From Methylocapsa aurea (GTDB lineage Bacteria > Pseudomonadota > Alphaproteobacteria > Rhizobiales > Beijerinckiaceae), in the NCBI RefSeq assembly GCF_000746085.1, contig NZ_JQKO01000001.1, positions 434,001 to 498,000 on the forward strand: DNA of 64,000 bases. The letters are read 5' to 3'. Shown piece by piece: positions 50,686 to 61,051 of this stretch. Within the stretch, counting starts at the first letter, position 1. The number at the start of each line of letters is the position of its first letter. A program made the position numbers and the translations under genes. The notes below the pieces were generated by a model. It was not told where the DNA came from. It searched no databases and saw only the letters and a program-made list of their open reading frames with translations.

Positions 50686-51392
50686 GCTACGCCTTTGCGG
50701 TCGCCTTGATCGATTCCCTCGCGAGCGATGAAGTCCGCCGCCGCCGCCTGTTCGGCAAGGCGCTTGGCGAAGCCTGTCGCCTCGGCGCAGCGATAGCCGG
50801 CGACTTCAACGCTGATCGTGAATTCCGGCGCATGATCGGGGCCGCGCCGCGCGGTTTCTCGATAAAGCGGCGTCGGAAGGCCGCGCGCTTGCGCCCATTC
50901 CTGCAGCGCGGTCTTCGGATCGCGCAAAGGCCTTCGCGGCGAGCGCATGCGCGCTTCGAAAGCGCCGGCGACAAGCGCTCTGGCCGCGTCATAGCCGGCG
51001 TCGAGAAAGACCGCGCCGATGATCGATTCGCAAATATCGCCCAGGATGGCGGCGTTGGCGGCGCCCGTCTGCTTTTCACTTTCGCCGAGCCGGATGAAAG
51101 CCTGCACGCCCCATTCGAGCGCGACCTCGGCGCAGCTCTCCTTGCGCACAAGGTCGGCGAGGCGGCGCGAAAGTTCGCCTTCGTCGGCGGCCGGAAAGGC
51201 TTCGTACAGCATTTGCGAGATGACCAGGCCAAGCACGCGGTCGCCGAGAAATTCGAGCCTTTGATAGGTCTCCCGTCTCGAGCCATTCGCGGCGCTCACA
51301 TGGGTCAGCGCTGCGCCGATCAGCCCTCTGTCGGCGAAGCTATGCCCGATGCGGGCTTCCAGCGCGCCAATGTCTTCGTTTTGCCGCGTCAT
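50682..51392 (-). CDS. rnc: Ribonuclease III
   Basis: 236 residues. The catalytic signature RLEFLGDRVLGLVISQML lies near 44-61, with second metal-site residues in GDICESIIGAVFLD near 118-131; the double-stranded RNA-binding domain covers about 155-230 (PKTALQEWAQARGLPTPLYR). Processes rRNA and structured RNAs. Sits between lepB and era, coupled to era. Confidence 0.97.
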   Translation of the reverse strand: MTRQNEDIGALEARIGHSFADRGLIGAALTHVSAANGSRRETYQRLEFLGDRVLGLVISQMLYEAFPAADEGELSRRLADLVRKESCAEVALEWGVQAFIRLGESEKQTGAANAAILGDICESIIGAVFLDAGYDAARALVAGAFEARMRSPRRPLRDPKTALQEWAQARGLPTPLYRETARRGPDHAPEFTISVEVAGYRCAEATGFAKRLAEQAAAADFIAREGIDQGDRKGVA

Positions 51393-51393
51393 C

Positions 51394-52224
51394 CTATTTC
51401 ACGGGCTTCAGCATCCGGTCCCAGCGCGCCGTCCACGGCCATTCCCAGAACGCCCAGGCGGGTTCGCCCTTGCCGACCGAGAAGAAGATCACCTCGGCGC
51501 GGCCGACCAGATTGTCAAGCGGCACGAAGCCCACGCCGCCCTGATCAGGGGGGACCCGGCTGTCGGTGGAGTTGTCGCGATTGTCGCCCATCATGAAATA
51601 ATGCCCCTCGGGCACTTCGAACGCCGGCGTATTGTCGTTGAACCCCGTGTCGCCCTGAATTTCGATGATCGTATGCTTGACGCCACCCGGCAGGGTTTCC
51701 TCATAGGTTGGGACGTCGGTCATCCGGCCGTAAAAATCTTCCGTATGCGCCTTGGCGATCGGCTCGCGCGGGACAATTTGGCCGTTAATATAAAGCCGCC
51801 CCTCCTTCATCTGCACCTTGTCGCCGGGCAACCCGATGACTCGCTTGATATAATCGGTCTGGCCGTCGCGCGGCAGTTTGAACACCGCCACATCGCCGCG
51901 CTTGGGCGGCGAGCCGAGAAACCGACCTGAAAATACCGGCGGGAGACAGATCGCGTTGGGCGAGTCGAAAGGATTGGGAATGCAGGGCAGCGAATGCCTC
52001 GAATAGCCATAGGCATATTTGGAAACGAAGAGGTAGTCGCCGATCAGAAGCGTCGGAATCATTGAGCCGGACGGAATATTGAACGGCTGAAAGAGGAAGG
52101 TGCGAACCACCAGCGCGATCAGCAGCGCTTGAACGATCACTTTCAGCGTCTCGCCAGCGCCGCCTTCCTTGGCGCGCTGCTTCGCATCGGCGTTTTTTCC
52201 ATCCAATCGCACTGGCTCTGTCAT
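51394..52224 (-). CDS. lepB: Signal peptidase I
   Basis: 276 residues. One N-terminal membrane helix (LKVIVQALLIALVVRTFLFQ), catalytic Ser54 in IPSGSMIPTL and catalytic Lys127 in YIKRVIGLPGDKV; the box E motif GHYFMMGDNRDNSTDSR lies near 195-211. It removes signal peptides at the outer face of the inner membrane. The upstream gap to acpS holds repeats; rnc follows with one base between. Confidence 0.96.
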   Translation of the reverse strand: MTEPVRLDGKNADAKQRAKEGGAGETLKVIVQALLIALVVRTFLFQPFNIPSGSMIPTLLIGDYLFVSKYAYGYSRHSLPCIPNPFDSPNAICLPPVFSGRFLGSPPKRGDVAVFKLPRDGQTDYIKRVIGLPGDKVQMKEGRLYINGQIVPREPIAKAHTEDFYGRMTDVPTYEETLPGGVKHTIIEIQGDTGFNDNTPAFEVPEGHYFMMGDNRDNSTDSRVPPDQGGVGFVPLDNLVGRAEVIFFSVGKGEPAWAFWEWPWTARWDRMLKPVK

Positions 52225-52695
52225 CTCGATCTTCTCGTTAGAGCATTTTTAGCCGGAGCCGCCCCGGCTCTTCGCAAAATGCGGCATAATGAAAGGTTAA
52301 GCCAATCTTCACGATCCATTCATCGTGAAAAAGGCCCGAGCTTCCAACCCCAAGCGCAATTGTCGCAGCGGCGGAACCGCTCATTACCATGTGGCGAAAT
52401 GCCGGTACAGGGCGCGCGGCGCCCAACCGACGCCGCAAGTGCTTTCACAATTCATGGCGTTTTGGAAGCGCTTTGGAGTATGAAACCGGATAGATGGGGC
52501 GTTTTGTGCCGAAATGGCCCCGCAGCGGCGGCGCGGAATTCGCCATCACTAGAGCGCTTCCCGATCAGATGGAATCATCTGATCGAATAGGAATCGCTCA
52601 GATTCAAAGGGTTGGAGCATGTTCTTATGAGACATCGGATATATCCGATGTCTCATAAGAACATGCTCTAATGCGTCAATTCTCAATGCGCCCCC
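52225..52695. other. Repeat-rich gap between acpS and lepB
   Basis: About 470 bases that are absent or short in the compact acpS-lepB order of relatives. It holds a GCATTTTT/AAAATGC-flanked hairpin with AGCCGG/CCGGCT near 52237-52282 whose CTCTAA end lies about 14 bases from the lepB start, and repeat B5 at 52549-52671. A 66-codon minus-strand frame at 52238-52438 ends in the hairpin; I do not trust it as a gene. Confidence 0.5.
52549..52671. repeat. Family B repeat B5 with a 54-base perfect palindrome
   Basis: It starts CTAGAGCGCTTCCCGATCAG with the TCAGATG/CATCTGA hairpin. Bases 52615-52668 are a perfect inverted repeat: the left arm runs GAGCATGTTCTTATG then AGACATCGGATA, and the right arm is its exact complement with no loop. 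This is the most symmetrical copy; RNA from either strand would form a 20-plus-pair hairpin. Confidence 0.9.
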
Positions 52696-53130
52696 TCAAA
52701 CAGTTCCCACTTCCGCGTCAATCGTCCATTCAAGACCTTCGAGCGCCTCGATGATGACCTGGGCCTGCGCCAGCGGATATTCATCGGTGAGGGTCAGATG
52801 AATAATCGTTCGATGGTTTTCAGGGGTGAGGCGTGCGAGTTGGGCGGCGGCTCCTCCCGTCAAGCGCAAGGTCGGTTTGCCGGAAGACAAATTGACGACC
52901 CCCATATCGCGCCAGGCGACGCCAAAACGCAGCCCGGTGCCCAGAGCTTTGGCGCAGGCCTCCTTGGCGGCGAAGCGCTTCGCATAAGAAGCGGCGCGGC
53001 CCGCCCGGCCCTCCGACTTCCCGCGCTCGACATCGGTGAAACAACGTTTGACGAAGCGCTCGCCAAAGCGGGCGAGCGAGTCTTCGATGCGGCGAATATC
53101 GCAAAGGTCGTTGCCAAATCCTATGATCAT
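52696..53130 (-). CDS. acpS: Holo-[acyl-carrier-protein] synthase
   Basis: 144 residues. [20 protein letters not shown] carries the first metal-binding Asp, and [15 protein letters not shown] near 52-66 the second with the catalytic Lys region. Transfers 4'-phosphopantetheine from CoA to ACP. It lies 33 bases after ntrC on the same strand and leads toward lepB-rnc-era. Confidence 0.95.
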   Translation of the reverse strand: MIIGFGNDLCDIRRIEDSLARFGERFVKRCFTDVERGKSEGRAGRAASYAKRFAAKEACAKALGTGLRFGVAWRDMGVVNLSSGKPTLRLTGGAAAQLARLTPENHRTIIHLTLTDEYPLAQAQVIIEALEGLEWTIDAEVGTV

Positions 53131-53163
53131 TCAACACGCCTCGTCGGCAGAAGGTCCGTGCGC

Positions 53164-54648
53164 TTACCGCGGTGAGCGCATGAGCCGAATATCGAGGTCG
53201 CGAACTTTCTTGCGCAATGTATTTCGGTTCAGCCCCAACAGTTCGGCCGCCTTGATCTGATTGCCTCTGGTGGCCGCGAGGGCGGCGGAAATCAGGGGAT
53301 ATTCCAATTCGCGTAAAATCCGATGGTAGAGGCCTGGCGGCGGCAGGCTGTCGCCATGCCCCCGGAACAGCTCGGAAAGATGGCGCTCCATGGCGCTTGC
53401 GAGCGTTGCTCCTCCCGGCTGGTCGGAATCGCGCGCCCGCCCAGCGCTGCTGTTGACGGGCGAAAGGAAACCCGGCTCCATTGCGCATGCGTCGATCGCA
53501 AGTTCCGCATCGACTAGGGAAACGGTGACCGATTCCTGCGGATAAAGTGCGGCGAGCCGCCGCGTCAGATTTTCAAGCTCCCGGATATTTCCTGGCCAGC
53601 GATAGAGCTTCAGGCGTTCGAGCGCATCTGGCTCGATATGTTTCAGCGGCAATCCTTCGCTGGCCGCCAGCGCGAAGAAATGCTGCGCGAGATCGCCAAT
53701 ATCCTCGGTGCGCTCGCGCAACGGCGGGAGCCGCAGAGGAACGACGTTCAATCGAAAAAACAGATCCTCGCGAAACAGGCCCTGCTGGATCAGACCGCGC
53801 AGATCCTTGTTGGTGGCGGCGATGATGCGGACATTGGTCTTGATCGAAATGCGGCCGCCGACCGTCGTATATTCGCTCTGCTGGAGCACGCGCAAAAGAC
53901 GGGTCTGCGCCTCCATCGGCATATCGCCGATTTCGTCGAGGAACAGAGTTCCTCCTTCCGCCTGCTCGAAACGGCCGGCCGACCTTTGATTGGCGCCGGT
54001 GAAGGCCCCTTTTTCATGGCCGAACAACTCGCTTTCGATCAGATCGCGCGGGATCGCGGCCATGTTGATGGCGACAAAGGGACCCTTCTTGCGCTTGCCG
54101 TAATCATGCAGTGCGCGGGCGACAAGTTCCTTGCCGGTGCCGGACTCGCCGGTGATCATGACCGTAAGATCGGTTTGCATCAGCCGCGCCAGGGCGCGGT
54201 AGATTTCCTGCATCGCGGGCGAGCGTCCGACGAGCGGCATGCCCTCCAGTTCTTCGTTGCGCTCCGCCCGAACCCGATTCTTTGGCTCGCTCATCGCGCG
54301 TCCGACGATCGACACCAATTCCCGCAAGTCGAAAGGCTTGGGCAGATAGTCATAAGCGCCGCGCTCGGAAGCCTTGATCGCTGTCATGAATGTATTTTGC
54401 GCGCTCATGACGATAATCGGCAGATCCGGCCGCAGCTTCTTCATTCTGGGGAGAAGCTCGAAGGCGTTCTCGTCCGGCATGACGACGTCGGTAATGACGA
54501 GATCGCCGTCTCCGGACTGAACCCAGCGCCAGAGCGTCGCCGCGGTGCCGGTCGTGCGCACGTCATAGCCCGCCCGGGACAAGGCTTGGCTCAAGACCGT
54601 GCGAATGGCCGTGTCATCGTCAGCAATCAGGATATTTCCAGTAGCCAT
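53164..54648 (-). CDS. ntrC: Nitrogen regulator NtrC (sigma-54 activator)
   Basis: 494 residues from ATG 54648 ([20 protein letters not shown]). Receiver domain with phospho-Asp in [11 protein letters not shown] near 54; AAA+ domain with Walker [15 protein letters not shown] near 170, the sigma-54 contact GAFTGA in [12 protein letters not shown], Walker [14 protein letters not shown]-terminal Fis-type helix-turn-helix [20 protein letters not shown]. Switches on nitrogen-assimilation promoters under low nitrogen. The ntrYX pair that often follows in relatives is not here; acpS follows. Confidence 0.96.
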   Translation of the reverse strand: MATGNILIADDDTAIRTVLSQALSRAGYDVRTTGTAATLWRWVQSGDGDLVITDVVMPDENAFELLPRMKKLRPDLPIIVMSAQNTFMTAIKASERGAYDYLPKPFDLRELVSIVGRAMSEPKNRVRAERNEELEGMPLVGRSPAMQEIYRALARLMQTDLTVMITGESGTGKELVARALHDYGKRKKGPFVAINMAAIPRDLIESELFGHEKGAFTGANQRSAGRFEQAEGGTLFLDEIGDMPMEAQTRLLRVLQQSEYTTVGGRISIKTNVRIIAATNKDLRGLIQQGLFREDLFFRLNVVPLRLPPLRERTEDIGDLAQHFFALAASEGLPLKHIEPDALERLKLYRWPGNIRELENLTRRLAALYPQESVTVSLVDAELAIDACAMEPGFLSPVNSSAGRARDSDQPGGATLASAMERHLSELFRGHGDSLPPPGLYHRILRELEYPLISAALAATRGNQIKAAELLGLNRNTLRKKVRDLDIRLMRSPR

Positions 54649-55011
54649 TGCGAAGCGTCCCCTGCAAGCGGAAATCGTCGGGAGCATGCCCAGTCTGCTT
54701 TCAATCCAACATTAGAAAGCAGCTCTAGCTCTTTGTTTTATCGCATTTCTCTAACGCGAACCGGCGCCCGGTTGGCTGGTAAATGCTCTCGCGGCCTGGC
54801 TCCGACGGATGGCCCCGTCTGGCAAATGAGGGTTCGCCACGACGTTTTCAACATTTCAATTATCACTCTCCAATATATAGCGACTGTCGCCACAATGCCT
54901 TGGATTAGGCGCCGCGCGCATGTCATGGCCCCCAGTCGGGCGCCTTTGCTTCTCATTTCGTCTAAGTCCAAAGCCGGCAAACGAAGACCGGTTCGCCGAT
55001 AACGCCTCGCC
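54649..55011. other. Gap between ntrB and ntrC
   Basis: About 360 bases, unusual because ntrB and ntrC are normally adjacent or overlapping. It holds repeat A3 at its left side. Bases 54840-54900 are AT-rich (CAATTATCACTCTCCAATAT) and could carry a separate ntrC promoter. No gene seen. Confidence 0.5.
54713..54790. repeat. Family A interspersed repeat, shortened copy A3
   Basis: TAGAAAGCAGCTCTAGCTCT, then TTGTTTTATCGCATTTCTCT and AACGCGAACCGG match copies A2 and A4; the TTCGCTCGAAAA block is replaced by CGGTTGGCTGGTAAATGCTC. It separates ntrB from ntrC. Confidence 0.7.
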
Positions 55012-56163
55012 TCAGCCCGCCAGACCTCGCCCGTCGCGCGGCGCATACCTTGGCATGAGAACCCGAAATGTCGTTCGGCGCGGGCCGGATTCGCATTCGA
55101 TCGTGCCGCCATGATCACCAATAATCTTGGCCACCAATGCAAGACCAAGGCCAGTTCCAGAAGCTTTCGTCGTGACGAACGGATCGAATAGATAGGGCAA
55201 TACTTCCTGGGCGACGCCGGGCCCATTGTCTCGAACGCAAAACTCCATCGGCAGACTGACCGGCGCATTTGACCCAGGGATCTGCAGGCGCACGCCAGGA
55301 CGGTAGGCGGTGGACAATTCGATGTCGCCGTCGCTGCGCGCATCGCCGATCGCCTCGGCGGCATTCTTGACCAAATTCAAGAAGGTCTGAATCAGCTGGT
55401 CCCTATTGCCAAGGATCGGCGGAAGCGATGGATCATAGTTTTCCCGAAAATGGATATGGCGCGCGAATCCGACCTGCGACACCTTTTTGACGTGATCCAA
55501 TATCTCATGAATATTGACGCTCTCGCGCTCGATCGGCCGCCCGTCGGAAAAAGCGCTCATCCGATCAACAAGCTTCACGATCCTATCGGTTTCCTCGCAG
55601 ATCAGCCGGGTTAGCGCGCGATCGGCGTCATTTGCCTCGGCCTCGAGAAGTTGCGCCGCGCCTCTGATGCCGGACAGCGGATTCTTGATTTCATGGGCGA
55701 GCGTCGACGCCATTGCCGCGACCGAGCGCGCCGAGGTTCGATGGGTGAGCTGGCGGTCAAGTTTGTCGGTGAGCGAGCGCTCCTGCAACATCACGACGAC
55801 GCCTTCATCGGGCTCGGGCAACGGCGAGACAAAAATATCTACAAGCCGCTCGCCGCCCGCCTTCGGTCCGCCGAGATCGACCCGATATTCGTTGATCGCA
55901 GCGCCGCGGCCCTGGACCTGCTCGACAAGCGATGGGAGGGACGAATCGGGCGGCACGAGCTGGACCAGCCGCTGCTGCGACAAAAAGGTTCGGCTCATCC
56001 CGAAAAACGCCTCCGCCGCGACATTGGCGTCGGCAATCAAGCCGTTCGGCCGGACCGCGAGAACCGGATGCGGTAGAGCATTCAGAAGCTTCGCCGCATC
56101 CACCGAGAGACGTATTGATTTAATCGGCATGGCCACCGCTTTGCCGTGTGAAGCCCAGAACAT
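55012..56163 (-). CDS. ntrB: Nitrogen sensor histidine kinase NtrB
   Basis: About 383 residues from ATG 56163 ([20 protein letters not shown]), just after the dusB stop; ATG 56130 is an alternative and longer frames overlap dusB. PAS domain near 25-120 ([20 protein letters not shown]), the His phosphoacceptor in [20 protein letters not shown] near 160, N box [10 protein letters not shown] near 265, G1 DNGPGV and G2 [18 protein letters not shown]. Phosphorylates NtrC under control of PII. The dusB-ntrB-ntrC order is standard for the order. Confidence 0.95.
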   Translation of the reverse strand: MFWASHGKAVAMPIKSIRLSVDAAKLLNALPHPVLAVRPNGLIADANVAAEAFFGMSRTFLSQQRLVQLVPPDSSLPSLVEQVQGRGAAINEYRVDLGGPKAGGERLVDIFVSPLPEPDEGVVVMLQERSLTDKLDRQLTHRTSARSVAAMASTLAHEIKNPLSGIRGAAQLLEAEANDADRALTRLICEETDRIVKLVDRMSAFSDGRPIERESVNIHEILDHVKKVSQVGFARHIHFRENYDPSLPPILGNRDQLIQTFLNLVKNAAEAIGDARSDGDIELSTAYRPGVRLQIPGSNAPVSLPMEFCVRDNGPGVAQEVLPYLFDPFVTTKASGTGLGLALVAKIIGDHGGTIECESGPRRTTFRVLMPRYAPRDGRGLAG

Positions 56164-56168
56164 CGTCC

Positions 56169-57203
56169 TCACGCCGCCTCCGCTAAGGGGAGACGATCGA
56201 ACGCTTCCGACAGGATCCATTTGACGGCGATTGGACACTCGCTGGTGACGAGCCTCCGGCGCAGCGAGCCGTCGTCGCAGCCGGACCATTGAGCATAAGC
56301 GGCCAGATGCTTGCGCGCGTGGCGCAAGCCCTGCGCCCTGCCAAAAATTTCGAGCAAAGTCTCGTAATGTTCGAGCGCAGCGATCTTGCGCGCCGCCCGC
56401 GACGGCGCAGCGCGCGGTTTTCCATGCGCCAAATAATGCGCGACATCGCCGACGAACCAAGGGCGGCCGATCGCCGAGCGGCCAATCATGACGGCATCCG
56501 CGCCCGATTGCTTTAGCATCGAAGCGGCGTCAGCAAGGCTGGAGCAATCGCCATTCGCGACCACAGGAATTGAAACCGCTCGTTTGACAACGCCGATCGC
56601 CGTCCAATCGGCCCTGCCGGCGTAGAGCTGGCGGCGGGTGCGGCCATGGACCGTCAGCATGGCGACGCCTTCCGCCTCGGCCAATTGGGCGAGTTCGGGG
56701 GCGTTGATCGCGTCCTCATCCCAGCCAAGCCGCATCTTGAGCGTCACCGGGACCCGCACCGCCTTGACCGTCGCCCGGATCAGCGCTGCCGCGAGACCCA
56801 GATCGCGCATGAGATGCGATCCCGCATAGCCGTTGATGACCTTCTTGGACGGGCAGCCCATGTTGATGTCGATCATCGCCGCGCCGGAATTTTCCGCCAG
56901 ACGGGCGGCCTCGGCCATGGAATAAGGGTCGCAACCCGCGATCTGCACGACGTGGAGATCGATGCCGGCGCCGGCGGCTTTGAGCCGGTTGCCGGCATCG
57001 CCCATGGCGTATAGATCCGCCGCGACCATTTCCGAGACGACAAGCGAGGCCCCGAAACGAAGCGCCAGCCGGCGCATGCCAAGATCGGTCACTCCCGACA
57101 TGGGCGCAAGGAAAGCGCGCCCGCTCAAGCATGCCGAGCCTACTCGTAGCGCCCCATCTCGAGGCGGTATGCCTAATTCATTAGCAAAATTGCTCATGCC
57201 CAT
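56169..57203 (-). CDS. dusB: tRNA-dihydrouridine synthase (NifR3 type)
   Basis: 344 residues. FMN-binding TIM barrel: [20 protein letters not shown] near 31-50, [20 protein letters not shown] with the catalytic Cys near 115, [18 protein letters not shown] near 180, and [19 protein letters not shown] near 215. Reduces uridines of tRNA with NADPH. First gene of the dusB-ntrBC block; divergent from ispDF with only a short spacer. Confidence 0.95.
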   Translation of the reverse strand: MGMSNFANELGIPPRDGALRVGSACLSGRAFLAPMSGVTDLGMRRLALRFGASLVVSEMVAADLYAMGDAGNRLKAAGAGIDLHVVQIAGCDPYSMAEAARLAENSGAAMIDINMGCPSKKVINGYAGSHLMRDLGLAAALIRATVKAVRVPVTLKMRLGWDEDAINAPELAQLAEAEGVAMLTVHGRTRRQLYAGRADWTAIGVVKRAVSIPVVANGDCSSLADAASMLKQSGADAVMIGRSAIGRPWFVGDVAHYLAHGKPRAAPSRAARKIAALEHYETLLEIFGRAQGLRHARKHLAAYAQWSGCDDGSLRRRLVTSECPIAVKWILSEAFDRLPLAEAA

Positions 57204-57338
57204 ATGATAATCAGTTTGTGCAGCGCGGCAATAAATAAAATGCTTATTGGAGCATCAAAGCGGAAGAAAATTGACCCCCTTGGCAAAAGAGGAGAGGAAG
57301 TGCTCTCTTCTCGACGAGTGAATTGGAAGCGCCGCCTT

Positions 57339-58541
57339 ATGATTGCAGGTTCAGAATTAACGATCCTTGTTGTCGCGGCTGGGCGAGGCTCGCGTGCGGG
57401 CGAAGGATTGCCCAAACAATATCGGAGTTTGGCGGGACGCCCGCTGCTTGCGCATAGTCTGTCCGCCCTCCTTCGCGCGGCTCCTCATGCGCGGATTCTT
57501 ACGGTTATCCACAAGGACGACCTGGAGCTTTATCGCGAAAGCGTGGCGGGGCTCGAAGCCGGATTGGAGGGTCGGCTCAAGGACCCGGTTTATGGCGGGA
57601 ATACAAGGCAGGCGAGCGTCCGCGCCGGGCTGGAAGCCATGGATTCGGATGCAGCGCTTCGACCTGAATATGTGTTAATTCAGGATGCTGCGCGTCTATT
57701 TGCAAGCGAATCATTAATTCTGAGAGCGCTCGCTGCGGCGAAGACTTACGGGGCCGCCATTCCCGGGATCGCGGTCACCGACACGATCAAGGAGGTCGAC
57801 GCCGAGGGCGCCATCGTCGCCACCCCGGCGCGGGCGCGGCTGCGCGGAGTCCAGACGCCACAAGCCTTTCGTTTCGATCTGATCCTTGCGGCGCATCGAA
57901 AGGCCGCCGCCGAGGGCCAAAATGATCTCACCGACGACGCCGCCATCGCTGAATGGGCGGGGCGCCGCGTCCATGTATTCGAGGGAGAGGCCGGCAATAT
58001 GAAGGTCACCAGCGCCGAGGATCTTGCGCTCGCCGAGGCGAGACTAATCCGCGATCTTCAGGATATTAGAACCGGGCAAGGCTATGACGTGCATGCTTTT
58101 GGCCCCGGCGATCACGTCTGGCTAGGCGGACTGAGAATTACGCATGATCATGGACTTGTCGGCCATTCCGATGCCGATGTCTTAAGTCATGCGATTACCG
58201 ACGCCCTGCTCGGCGCCCTGGCGGAAGGCGACATCGGCAGCCATTTTCCGCCTTCCGATCCGCAATGGCGCGGCGCGGCCTCGAAGATTTTTCTTGCCGC
58301 CGCCGCCAAGAAGGTGCGCGCGCGAGGCGGCATGATCGCCCATATCGATGCGACGCTGGCCTGCGAAAGACCAAAGATTGGGCCCCATCGCGACGCAATC
58401 CGCGCCAGCATCGCCAGCATTGCCGAAATTCCGGTCAGTCGCGTGGCGATCAAGGCGACGACCACCGAGCGCCTTGGCTTTACCGGACGGGAGGAAGGCA
58501 TGGCCGCGCTGGCCATCGCGACCGTCCGTTTGCCGTTATAA
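57339..58541 (+). CDS. ispDF: Bifunctional IspD/IspF isoprenoid enzyme
   Basis: 400 residues from ATG 57339 ([20 protein letters not shown]); GGAAG lies upstream. The N-terminal half is IspD (CTP binding in [32 protein letters not shown] near 180), with the usual DAARPF motif reading DAARLF. The C-terminal half from about residue 245 is IspF ([55 protein letters not shown]) with the zinc Asp/His pair DVH. They make CDP-ME and then MEcPP in the MEP pathway. The fusion is typical of alphaproteobacteria. Confidence 0.95.
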   Translation: MIAGSELTILVVAAGRGSRAGEGLPKQYRSLAGRPLLAHSLSALLRAAPHARILTVIHKDDLELYRESVAGLEAGLEGRLKDPVYGGNTRQASVRAGLEAMDSDAALRPEYVLIQDAARLFASESLILRALAAAKTYGAAIPGIAVTDTIKEVDAEGAIVATPARARLRGVQTPQAFRFDLILAAHRKAAAEGQNDLTDDAAIAEWAGRRVHVFEGEAGNMKVTSAEDLALAEARLIRDLQDIRTGQGYDVHAFGPGDHVWLGGLRITHDHGLVGHSDADVLSHAITDALLGALAEGDIGSHFPPSDPQWRGAASKIFLAAAAKKVRARGGMIAHIDATLACERPKIGPHRDAIRASIASIAEIPVSRVAIKATTTERLGFTGREEGMAALAIATVRLPL

Positions 58542-58577
58542 CGTTAGCGAATCGGCTGCAATTGGGCGCAGACTTCT

Positions 58578-59069
58578 ATGTTCAGCCTCGAACTTTGCGA
58601 CAAAGCGGAAGCGCTTGTGGCGCTCTATCGCGAGCGCGGCCGCATGCTCGCGACGGCGGAGTCCTGCACAGGCGGCCTTGTCGCGGCGCTGATCACCTCG
58701 GTCGCCGGCTCCTCGGCTGTGCTCGAACGCGGATTTGTGACCTATTCCAATTGCGCCAAGATCGAATGCTTAGGGGTGGAGGAAGCTCTGCTCGCCCGCC
58801 ATGGCGCGGTGAGCGCGGAAGTCGCCATCGCGATGGCCGCGGGAGCCTTGGCCCATTCGCATGCGCATATTTCCATCGCGATCACCGGCATTGCCGGCCC
58901 CGCGGGCGGATCGCCTGAAAAACCCGTTGGGCTCGTGCATCTGGCCCGGGCATGTCGGAACGGCGATATTGTAGGGGTGGAGAAGCGTTTCGGCGATCTT
59001 GGCCGGGCCGCGATCCGTTTGGCCTCGGTGGAGACGGCGCTCGATCTGCTTTTGGCGGCGGCCCTATAA
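58578..59069 (+). CDS. CinA-family nicotinamide-nucleotide amidase
   Basis: 163 residues, equal to the C-terminal PncC-type domain without the CinA N-domain. [20 protein letters not shown] holds the catalytic Ser with its Lys partner region near 35-54, followed by [16 protein letters not shown] and [20 protein letters not shown]. Converts nicotinamide mononucleotide to nicotinate mononucleotide in NAD salvage. It follows ispDF by 36 bases, likely cotranscribed. Confidence 0.92.
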   Translation: MFSLELCDKAEALVALYRERGRMLATAESCTGGLVAALITSVAGSSAVLERGFVTYSNCAKIECLGVEEALLARHGAVSAEVAIAMAAGALAHSHAHISIAITGIAGPAGGSPEKPVGLVHLARACRNGDIVGVEKRFGDLGRAAIRLASVETALDLLLAAAL

Positions 59070-59078
59070 CATGCGATA

Positions 59079-59127
59079 AGTTTCAACTATTTCAATTTAT
59101 TGAAGTGGTTTCTTATCGTAAAGTCAG
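59079..59127. terminator. AT-rich imperfect hairpin in convergent gap
   Basis: GATAAG and CTTATC arms with inner TTCAA/TTGAA pairing lie between the ends of cinA and the START-domain gene. It may serve as a two-way terminator; the pairing is weak and I give it little weight. Confidence 0.25.
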
Positions 59128-59169
59128 AGCGCTCCTTTGGCGATATCGCCTTGGAGCGGTTCTCGCGCA

Positions 59170-59640
59170 TCAGCCTGGCAGCAACGGCGCGGCGCCGTAG
59201 ACAATGTCCGCGCGCTGTTCAAAAGCTGCGGCGAATTTTCGAAAGGCCGCGTCGAACATCCCGCCCATCAGCAGGCTGAGGGCGCGGCTCCTGAATTCAT
59301 AGGAAATGCGAAATTCGACCACGCAGCTCTGGCCGTCGCCCTGTTCGCGGAAGGTCCAGCGGTTTTCCAGATGCTTGAAAGGCCCATCGATATATTCGAC
59401 GAGAATCTCATGCCGTGAGCGATTGCAGGTGACTTTGCTCGTAAACGTCTCGCGGATCGCCTTGTAGCCAACCTCCATGTCGGCGACGAGCGTCACCGCG
59501 CTTTCGGTTTCCGTGCGCCGGCGCACCCGCAGCGCCAAACACAAAGGAACAAAAAGCGGATAGGCCTCGACATCGGCGACGAGGTCGAACATTTCCGCCG
59601 CGCTATGTCGGACCTTATGGGTCGTCTTAAAAGAAGGCAT
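59170..59640 (-). CDS. COQ10/RatA-type START-domain protein
   Basis: 156 residues. MPSFKTTHKVRHSAAEMFDL, VADVEAYPLFVPLCLALRV, ADMEVGYKAIRETFTSKVTC and WTFREQGDGQSCVVEFRISY match the polyketide-cyclase/START proteins annotated as RatA toxin or coenzyme Q-binding COQ10. In alphaproteobacteria a ubiquinone-chaperone role is more likely than a toxin, as no RatB antitoxin is adjacent. It is downstream of lipA on the same strand, a common Rhizobiales order. Confidence 0.9.
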   Translation of the reverse strand: MPSFKTTHKVRHSAAEMFDLVADVEAYPLFVPLCLALRVRRRTETESAVTLVADMEVGYKAIRETFTSKVTCNRSRHEILVEYIDGPFKHLENRWTFREQGDGQSCVVEFRISYEFRSRALSLLMGGMFDAAFRKFAAAFEQRADIVYGAAPLLPG

Positions 59641-59682
59641 GCCCCGTCACAGCATGGGAATTAAAAAACACGGGCGCTTGTC

Positions 59683-59704
59683 CGCTCGATCGAAAATTCT
59701 CTAG
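59683..59704. repeat. Family A end fragment at the lipA 3' end
   Basis: GCTCGATCGAAAATTCTCTA followed by G resembles the CGCTCGAAAATGCTCTAG end of family A, degenerate at two or three positions. It lies five bases beyond the lipA stop codon. Confidence 0.35.
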
Positions 59705-59708
59705 CCGC

Positions 59709-60683
59709 TCAAAGGCGGCGCTGCAAGGCCGCCCGCAGCGCTTTCAATCGGGCGAAGTCCTCGCCAGCGTGGTGCGAGGAGCGGGTCAGGGGCGACGCCG
59801 AAACCAGAAGAAAGCCTTTTGCCCGCGCAATGTCGGCATAGGAGGCGAATTCGTCGGGCGGGACGAAACGCTCGACCGCATGATGTTTTTTGGTCGGCTG
59901 CAAATATTGGCCAATGGTCAGGAAATCGACCTCCGCCGTGCGCAAATCATCCATGAGCTGAAGCACTTCGCAGCGCTTTTCGCCCAACCCGACCATGATC
60001 CCGGATTTGGTGAACATTGCCGGGTCAAGCTCCTTGACGCGCTGCAACAGCCGGATCGAATGGAAATAGCGCGCGCCGGGGCGAACCTCCAGATATTTGG
60101 ACGCGACCGTTTCGAGGTTGTGATTGAAGACATCGGGCCTTGCGGCGACGACCGTCTCGAGCGCGCCTTGCTTGCGCAGGAAATCAGGGGTCAGAACCTC
60201 GATCGTCGTATTGGGGCTCGTCGCGCGGATCGCTGCGATCACCTTGGCGAAATGCCCTGCCCCGCCATCGTCGAGATCGTCGCGATCGACCGAGGTGACG
60301 ACGACATGGGCAAGCCCGAGCTTGCCGACCGCCTCGGCGATATGGGCGGGTTCGTCAGGGTCGAGCCCGCGCGGCAGGCCGGTCTTGACATTGCAGAAGG
60401 CGCAAGCGCGGGTGCAGACATCGCCCATGATCATGAAGGTCGCGTGCTTTTTCTCCCAGCACTCGCCGATGTTCGGACACCCCGCCTCCTCACAGACCGT
60501 GACGAGCCCATGCTCCTTGACGATTTTCTGCGTCGCCGCCCATTGCGCCGAGCCGGGGGCCTTGACCCTGATCCATTCGGGCTTCCGGGCCACCGGCTGA
60601 TCGGGCCGATGCGCTTTTTCGGGATGGCGCGGCGGCGCGTCTAGCTTTTCGTTTCGGCCGAGCGGATCGGAAACCGAGGTCAT
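59709..60683 (-). CDS. lipA: Lipoyl synthase
   Basis: 324 residues from ATG 60683 ([20 protein letters not shown]), with GGAGAAG upstream. Auxiliary cluster motif [13 protein letters not shown] near 64-76, radical-SAM motif [10 protein letters not shown] near 90-100, and the C-terminal [10 protein letters not shown]. Inserts two sulfurs into octanoyl groups on lipoyl domains, such as that of PdhC encoded 2 kb away. Cotranscribed with the START gene downstream. Confidence 0.97.
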   Translation of the reverse strand: MTSVSDPLGRNEKLDAPPRHPEKAHRPDQPVARKPEWIRVKAPGSAQWAATQKIVKEHGLVTVCEEAGCPNIGECWEKKHATFMIMGDVCTRACAFCNVKTGLPRGLDPDEPAHIAEAVGKLGLAHVVVTSVDRDDLDDGGAGHFAKVIAAIRATSPNTTIEVLTPDFLRKQGALETVVAARPDVFNHNLETVASKYLEVRPGARYFHSIRLLQRVKELDPAMFTKSGIMVGLGEKRCEVLQLMDDLRTAEVDFLTIGQYLQPTKKHHAVERFVPPDEFASYADIARAKGFLLVSASPLTRSSHHAGEDFARLKALRAALQRRL

Positions 60684-60829
60684 GCATTCTTCTCCACGGC
60701 GGGCAAGCGGACGCCACGCACGATCGCTACGGGTCAGATCCACCGAGTTCCAGCGAACATAGGAAGTCCGCTCTGGATTTCACATGCGTGACGCCGCGAT
60801 TGATTTATGCATGAAAGGCAAAGAGGCAG

Positions 60830-61039
60830 ATGCCCTACGCAGTCAATGAGGATCTCCCACCCGCCGTGCGCGATCACCTTCCGCCACATGCGCAGGATAT
60901 TTTTCGGGCGGCGTTCAACAGCGCTTACGACGAACATCGCGGCGATCCGCGTCAGGAGGAAGCCGCCTTCCGCATTGCCTGGGCGGCGGTCAAGAAGCGC
61001 TACCATAAGGTCGGCGACCACTGGCTGCCGATGGAATAG
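60830..61039 (+). CDS. chaB: ChaB family protein
   Basis: 69 residues: MPYAVNEDLPPAVRDHLPPH, then AQDIFRAAFNSAYDEH, EEAAFRIAWAAVKKRY and DHWLPME, the full ChaB pattern. Named after the E. coli chaABC locus, but no chaA antiporter is near and the real function is uncertain. It stands alone between lipA and lpdA, convergent with lpdA. Confidence 0.9.
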   Translation: MPYAVNEDLPPAVRDHLPPHAQDIFRAAFNSAYDEHRGDPRQEEAAFRIAWAAVKKRYHKVGDHWLPME

Positions 61040-61051
61040 CGGCTCCTTCAT

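Noticed and set aside
52238-52438. A 66-residue minus-strand gene between acpS and lepB
   Set aside because: No ribosome binding site, no family resemblance, and its stop lies in a repeat; probably chance.
59170-59640. RatA toxin of a toxin-antitoxin pair
   Set aside because: No RatB-like gene is adjacent, and the lipA-linked copy in alphaproteobacteria fits a COQ10-like ubiquinone-binding role better.
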